Shown here in pieces: positions 60,015 through 64,000 of a stretch of 64,000 bases of DNA. A program made the position numbers and the translations under genes. The stretch is from NCBI RefSeq assembly GCF_015865035.1, contig NZ_JADZGI010000002.1, forward strand, positions 1-64,000. Direction: 5' to 3'. The notes under the pieces were generated by a model that was given only the letters and a program-made list of their open reading frames with translations, searched no databases and was not told where the DNA came from. The first letter of the stretch is position 1. Every line of letters starts with the position of its first letter. This DNA is from Novosphingobium aureum (lineage in GTDB: Bacteria; Pseudomonadota; Alphaproteobacteria; Sphingomonadales; Sphingomonadaceae).

Positions 60015-61445
60015 CTACAGGCTCTTCTGGCCCGTCAAACCAGACGCAGCGCCCGGATAGGTGCGCCAGGCTTGAGCGGTCACGACGATCATGAGGACCG
60101 GCGCGATAAGTCCGGTAGCCAGCGCGTAAGGTTCGGTCAGGCCGATCACCATGTAACTGGCGAGGTAGGCCGTGCCCGCAAGGCTTAACGCGTCCTCCCC
60201 GGCCAGAGCCCTGCGCATCATGTGCATGAGGCCGCCGACCAACAACACGAGATAGACCAGCAAGCCCAAGGCCCCCATCTCGCTCAGCACGATCAGGTAG
60301 GCTTGGTGCGCCGAACTGGCCACAGTGATGTACTGCTCATGCTGGCGGTAACCGACACCGAGAAACGGGTTCGCCTCGAACAGGTGCCAGGCCTGCTTCC
60401 AGGCGGCAACCCGTCCTGTCGCTCCCGAGCCGAACCCACGGCTCGGGTCGTCAAGGTGCAGGATCGGCCCGGCGAGAACCGGTAGGGCGACAATCCCAAG
60501 TAATCCAAATCCAGCCATAACCAGATAGTATTTCCACCGCCGGTGCGAATGCTTGCGCTCGATCGTTATCACGATCATTATCGCCGCGCTGACCAGCGTG
60601 CAGAGCAAGGCCCCGCGCGCAGAAGTGAGCAGCAAGGTCACCAGCGCAATGGCCATCACTGCGGCCCGCACCCGCACCGACCGCAGAGCCGCAGAAAGAC
60701 TGAAGCCGACCATCGCCACCATGCCCCAGTGCGTTGGTCCCCCACGCGACGACAACCTGCCGTTATCGTATTCGTTGAGCGCTATCGCGACGAGCAAGGC
60801 ACCGGCGCAGCCAATCGCTGTCCATGCGAGCATCGCGCGAAGCCCTTCGCTCCCCCCGTAGTCGGTGGCCGCGAAGAAGGCCGCAGCAGCACAGGTAATC
60901 GCCAGAAGGCACAGATAGGCGATCGCGGTAACCCCGGAGACCTGGAACAGGCCTGCCGCCGCCACCAGCAACAGGATTGCGGCAAGGCCGAGAAATCGCG
61001 ACGAGCGACGCAGATCGAGGCGATCGAACATGCAGGCCCAGATCACCGGCCCAGGGACAAGCAGGATGACCAGCAAGTGTATGACCGAGACGATCAGCGC
61101 GTTTTCGTGGCTCATCACGGCCGACCCCTGGTGCACCGGCACGAAAGGAGGGCGCAGCAGGTCTGCCATGACGTGTGCGCTCATCAGGCAGCCCAGCGCC
61201 GGGCCGACCCAGGCAAGGCGGTGCGGCGCAGCGATGCCGTCGCGAGCGAAAGGACCGTCTATGCGCTTAATGCGGTTCTGCGCCGGCGCGCGCTCGTCGT
61301 TTGAACAGAGGCGCACAGCACCCGTTCTGCTGGCACGGCTACCAAGGCTGGCCAGACGATTGCCGCACTGCGTGTCAAAGGCAGGCGACACTTCTCGTTG
61401 CCGTTGCGCACCAACATGACAAGCCTGATCGACACGAAGGCTCAT
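60015..61445 (-). CDS. O-antigen ligase / Wzy-like polymerase 2
   Basis: A 476-residue protein, most of it about 11 membrane helices from residue 105 on, with the family loop EANPFLGVGYRQHEQYI and the His in SSAHQAYLIVLSEMG. The first about 100 residues are polar and poorly conserved, so the true start may be later, but the ATG at 61445 overlaps the GH16 stop (ATGA), which supports it. It is a second polymerase/ligase-like protein in the cluster. Confidence 0.82.
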   Translation of the reverse strand: MSLRVDQACHVGAQRQREVSPAFDTQCGNRLASLGSRASRTGAVRLCSNDERAPAQNRIKRIDGPFARDGIAAPHRLAWVGPALGCLMSAHVMADLLRPPFVPVHQGSAVMSHENALIVSVIHLLVILLVPGPVIWACMFDRLDLRRSSRFLGLAAILLLVAAAGLFQVSGVTAIAYLCLLAITCAAAAFFAATDYGGSEGLRAMLAWTAIGCAGALLVAIALNEYDNGRLSSRGGPTHWGMVAMVGFSLSAALRSVRVRAAVMAIALVTLLLTSARGALLCTLVSAAIMIVITIERKHSHRRWKYYLVMAGFGLLGIVALPVLAGPILHLDDPSRGFGSGATGRVAAWKQAWHLFEANPFLGVGYRQHEQYITVASSAHQAYLIVLSEMGALGLLVYLVLLVGGLMHMMRRALAGEDALSLAGTAYLASYMVIGLTEPYALATGLIAPVLMIVVTAQAWRTYPGAASGLTGQKSL

Positions 61446-62413
61446 TCCCGGCCATCCGGTGATGGCTGAATCGCAGCCGTCATGCTTTCCTCGGCAGCTG
61501 GTAGCGGACCCGGTGCCAACGCATGAGCGCGCACCCAGTCAATCGTCATGTTTGCAGGAAACGGGGTCGTGCCATCCGGTGCGCCTGGCCAGTCCCCGCC
61601 GACAGCGAGGTTGAGCAGCATGTAGGCCGGATGATGAAAATCGTGATTGGGCTCGCGATGCACCTCGTGCTCGTCAATGTACCAGACGATGTCACGCGCG
61701 CTGACCAGTACCCCATAGACGTGGAAGGCATCGACCGGCGCCACCGTCACGGCCACCGAAGCGTGACGTTTGTCCTGCCGCGTTCCGTAATGCAGCGTTG
61801 GATGGAGTTCCTCGCGCTTACCGATGTTCTCGAACACGTCGATCTCGGCAGGCGGTTGCGGCAACTTTGGATCTTTATGAACGCGAAAGCGCGGCAAGAG
61901 CCAGAACGCAGGCCACAGTCCCTTGCCCACCGGCATACGCACCCGCGCTTCGAAGTAGCCATATCGCTGCAGGAAAGACTTCTCGCTGGTGATAAGGCCC
62001 GAAACATAGGCCAGGCCGTGGTCCAGTGCCGGTTCACCGGCCGAGGCCGGCCTCGCGGCGATGGTCAGCATGCCATCTCGCCACTCGAAAGCATGGGCGT
62101 CACGCCAGGGATCGGCATAGTACTGAAGCTCGTTGTTGGGCACCAGCGTGCGCGTTTCCCAGTAGCGCCGCTGCTTGCGGTCCTGACTTCCAAAGGCAAA
62201 ATTGGTTTTCCAGCGGCCTTCTGGAGCGATCGTGCGATCATGAAAGCTCGGTGGGCTGTCGAATTCCTCACGGAATGTCAGCTTGAGCTGCGAGCGATCG
62301 AGCCTGGCACCCGCTGGCGTTGTCTGTGGCACCGCGCCCAATGGCACCAGCAAACAAATGCCAGCCATTGCTTTCAGGAGATGGAGCCTGATTTTGCCGG
62401 CTGGTGAGGTCAT
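61442..62413 (-). CDS. Glycoside hydrolase family 16 endoglycanase
   Basis: A 323-residue exported enzyme: hydrophobic signal (HLLKAMAGICLLVPLGAVPQ), then the GH16 beta-jelly-roll with catalytic ExDxxE in AEIDVFENIG near residue 200 and flanking GKGLWPAFWLLP. Family members cut beta-glucans, agars or related polymers. In exopolysaccharide clusters such enzymes trim or release polymer. The start may be this ATG or a GTG at 62428 that overlaps the stop of the preceding glycosyltransferase. Coupled to the polymerase gene after it. Confidence 0.9.
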   Translation of the reverse strand: MTSPAGKIRLHLLKAMAGICLLVPLGAVPQTTPAGARLDRSQLKLTFREEFDSPPSFHDRTIAPEGRWKTNFAFGSQDRKQRRYWETRTLVPNNELQYYADPWRDAHAFEWRDGMLTIAARPASAGEPALDHGLAYVSGLITSEKSFLQRYGYFEARVRMPVGKGLWPAFWLLPRFRVHKDPKLPQPPAEIDVFENIGKREELHPTLHYGTRQDKRHASVAVTVAPVDAFHVYGVLVSARDIVWYIDEHEVHREPNHDFHHPAYMLLNLAVGGDWPGAPDGTTPFPANMTIDWVRAHALAPGPLPAAEESMTAAIQPSPDGRE

Positions 62414-62424
62414 GCGACCAGAGA

Positions 62425-63639
62425 TCACGATTTTTCGGCCGGAAGACACAGGACATTGCTCCAGTCCCGAGCGAACCTCTGTGCGCCATGATGCTCACGC
62501 ACATGGTCGAGCCCGATGCGCGCCGCGGCCTCCAGTACAGCGCGCTTGCTCCCCAGGTCGCGAAGCAGCGATACCAGCGCTTCCTCCCCCTCGACCTGCA
62601 AGGGGTAACCAGAGATGGGAACCCCCTCGAAACTGGTCGAATTGCCAATCACTGGGGTTCCGTAAGACATGGCCTCGAGGACCTTGGTCTTGATCCCCCC
62701 ACGCAGAAAGGAAGGTGTGATCAGGACACTACGGCCATCGTAGACCTCATCGAGAGACTCGACATAGCCCTCCAGCCGAACGCGCGGCGGCAGCGAAAGG
62801 AGCCTTTCTTGCTGGCCGAAGAGGACGAGGTCCAGCGGCAGTTCGAACCGGCGCCAGACATCAAGCAGGAAATCGATGGTCAGGCGGTTCTGGGTCAGGG
62901 CATCACTGCCGATAAAAATGCAGCGGATGGGCCCTGGCTTCAGCCGTGCGCTGGCATGGGGCCGGTGTGACACTGTCGGTGTGATCGCCACTCGGCGCGC
63001 GCGTCCGCCTGCGGGCAGTTCCGCCAGATCGCTGGGTGAGAGCAGCACGACGGCGTCCGCAAGTTCGCAAATGCGCGCCTCGGCCCGCGGCAGGGTCAGC
63101 GCCTCGAAGCGCGCAACGAGACGTCCGGCAATTCCCCCCGCCAACCGCCTGAGCGGCGCGGGCAGCCGCGCGCCGAGGTATCCCGGCACCAGCGGTTCGC
63201 GCAAGGCCAGCAAGGCGCGCATCCGACGCGACATGAGATCATCCAGATCGACCACGATCCACTTGTCCGGGAAGCGTCTGCGCAAGCCTTCAAGAAGACG
63301 CAGCAAGCGCACGCCATCGAGGTAGATCACGTCGCAATCCGGGTCGATCCGTGCGATCAGTGCGCGCACTTCGGCCTCACTGCCGTATATCCAGCATTGC
63401 AGCGGCAAGAGCCCATAGCGCGGCAGGTCGCGCAGGCCATTGGCCAGCACTGCCATGGCCCAGCCGAGCCCTCGCCTGCCATTGCCGTCGCACATGACAT
63501 GTTCACTGGTTATTGCCCGCGACCGGACCGCTTCACGCACGGCCCTGGCAACCCGCAATCGCCCGGCCATCGGCCCGCGATCCAGCGAGCGTGTCCAGAT
63601 CATGGTCACGCGCGGCAAAAGTCTCTGGTTGTTGATCAT
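62425..63639 (-). CDS. GT4-like glycosyltransferase
   Basis: A 404-residue GT-B enzyme. The C-terminal nucleotide-sugar domain begins near residue 240 (IRCIFIGSDALTQNRLTIDF) and has the GT4-type signature GGIKTKVLEAMSYGTPVIGN near residue 335, with the acidic residue of VLEAMSYGTP. No membrane segments. The ATG at 63639 has AAGGGG 6 nt upstream. Confidence 0.85.
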   Translation of the reverse strand: MINNQRLLPRVTMIWTRSLDRGPMAGRLRVARAVREAVRSRAITSEHVMCDGNGRRGLGWAMAVLANGLRDLPRYGLLPLQCWIYGSEAEVRALIARIDPDCDVIYLDGVRLLRLLEGLRRRFPDKWIVVDLDDLMSRRMRALLALREPLVPGYLGARLPAPLRRLAGGIAGRLVARFEALTLPRAEARICELADAVVLLSPSDLAELPAGGRARRVAITPTVSHRPHASARLKPGPIRCIFIGSDALTQNRLTIDFLLDVWRRFELPLDLVLFGQQERLLSLPPRVRLEGYVESLDEVYDGRSVLITPSFLRGGIKTKVLEAMSYGTPVIGNSTSFEGVPISGYPLQVEGEEALVSLLRDLGSKRAVLEAAARIGLDHVREHHGAQRFARDWSNVLCLPAEKS

Positions 63640-64000
63640 GCTGGCCCCTTCTCAAAAAGCGACCGAGCGGCCCCAGGAGCTGTGACAAGTAGGCGCCGAG
63701 ATCGTTGTAGCGGGTCGCGTGACGCACCAGTGTCGCGCGCCGGGCGGCGTTGGGAGGCGCGAAGTCTTCAGCACGGCCAAGCGAAAAGAAGCCTGCTCCT
63801 TCCCCCGCATCCGGCTGCATCATGTTCGCCTCGGGGGGGACGAAATCGAGTGCGAATTGCAGCAGCGGACGCCGACATCCTCGCGAAGAGAGAAGCAGCG
63901 CGGTGCCCGTGTCCACGCCATCCGGCAACGCCCGCCCCCGCTCCCACAAGTCCACGGCGAATGGCGCAGCGGGCAAGGTCCCAAACCGGCGCAGCGCCTG
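63533..64000 (-). CDS. Partial gene at the right edge, C-terminal part (unrecognised)
   Basis: An open frame entering from beyond the window. It has coding-like codon use to about 63645, with segments such as RRPLLQFALDFVPPEANMMQ and RATLVRHATRYNDLGAYLSQ. As read it would continue 107 nt into the glycosyltransferase start, which is unusual. Another frame at this point would end in a TGA overlapping the glycosyltransferase ATG, so a frameshift near 63650 is an alternative. Function unknown. Confidence 0.45.
   Translation of the reverse strand, partial: QALRRFGTLPAAPFAVDLWERGRALPDGVDTGTALLLSSRGCRRPLLQFALDFVPPEANMMQPDAGEGAGFFSLGRAEDFAPPNAARRATLVRHATRYNDLGAYLSQLLGPLGRFLRRGQHDQQPETFAARDHDLDTLAGSRADGRAIAGCQGRA

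Overview
The window is high-GC alphaproteobacterial DNA, most likely from a sphingomonad (Novosphingobium/Erythrobacter-like; this is an inference). The support is the 5' end of a 16S rRNA gene of sphingomonad type at the left edge, frequent GTG/TTG starts, tightly coupled genes, and housekeeping neighbourhoods usual for Sphingomonadales (hslVU, bamE, ubiquinol-cytochrome c chaperone, DUF177, COQ9, DUF1134). I see no CRISPR array, prophage, plasmid origin or complete insertion sequence.

Layout. 1-743: 16S 5' end (minus) with its upstream promoter region. 744-9072 (plus): a family 2 glycosyltransferase coupled to a Wzx-type flippase, a two-domain retropepsin-like protease, an Atm1-type ABC exporter, a SulP anion transporter and a secreted metallo-beta-lactamase-fold hydrolase. 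9087-25405: mixed housekeeping genes: DUF1737/PhyH/GFA, hslUV, bamE, respiratory-chain chaperone and DUF177, ssb, feoAB, COQ9, an ankyrin protein, SCO, riboflavin genes ribD-ribE, an aromatic/aspartate aminotransferase and DUF1134. 25663-27983: tRNA-Ser(GCU), then a short, visibly lower-GC stretch with a PAP2/AUR1-type gene, then a DsbA-type protein.

28088-45708 (all minus) is a complete assimilatory nitrate system. The regulators nasT-nasS lie upstream. They are followed by nrtA-nrtB-nrtCD, an outer-membrane porin, an FNT nitrite/formate channel, a PP2C-kinase fusion and cyanase, and then nirB-nirD-nasA-cobA. Uptake, reduction to ammonium, siroheme supply and cyanate breakdown are together. 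Both structural operons (nrtA... and nirB...) begin with the same leader: a similar promoter, then two hairpins with six-base A1/G4 loops, the second overlapping the 5' arm of a U-tract terminator just before the first gene. This is the signature of ANTAR-protein antitermination, and the ANTAR protein NasT with its nitrate sensor NasS is encoded next door.

46021-64000 is an exopolysaccharide region on both strands. It holds an initiating sugar transferase, two paralogous membrane-linked GT2 enzymes, a Wza-like export lipoprotein, a putative outer-membrane barrel, a Wzc-type tyrosine autokinase, two O-antigen ligase/Wzy-like proteins, a translationally coupled aldo/keto reductase and GMC oxidoreductase pair, a GH16 endoglycanase, a GT4-like glycosyltransferase and a partial gene at the right edge. 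No flippase is present in this block; the nearest is at 1760-3298.

The strongest points for a second look are the paired ANTAR leaders, the fused nitrate ATPase whose two ATP sites look unequal, the kinase/phosphatase-cyanase pair inside the nitrate operon, and the AKR-GMC pair in the polysaccharide region.
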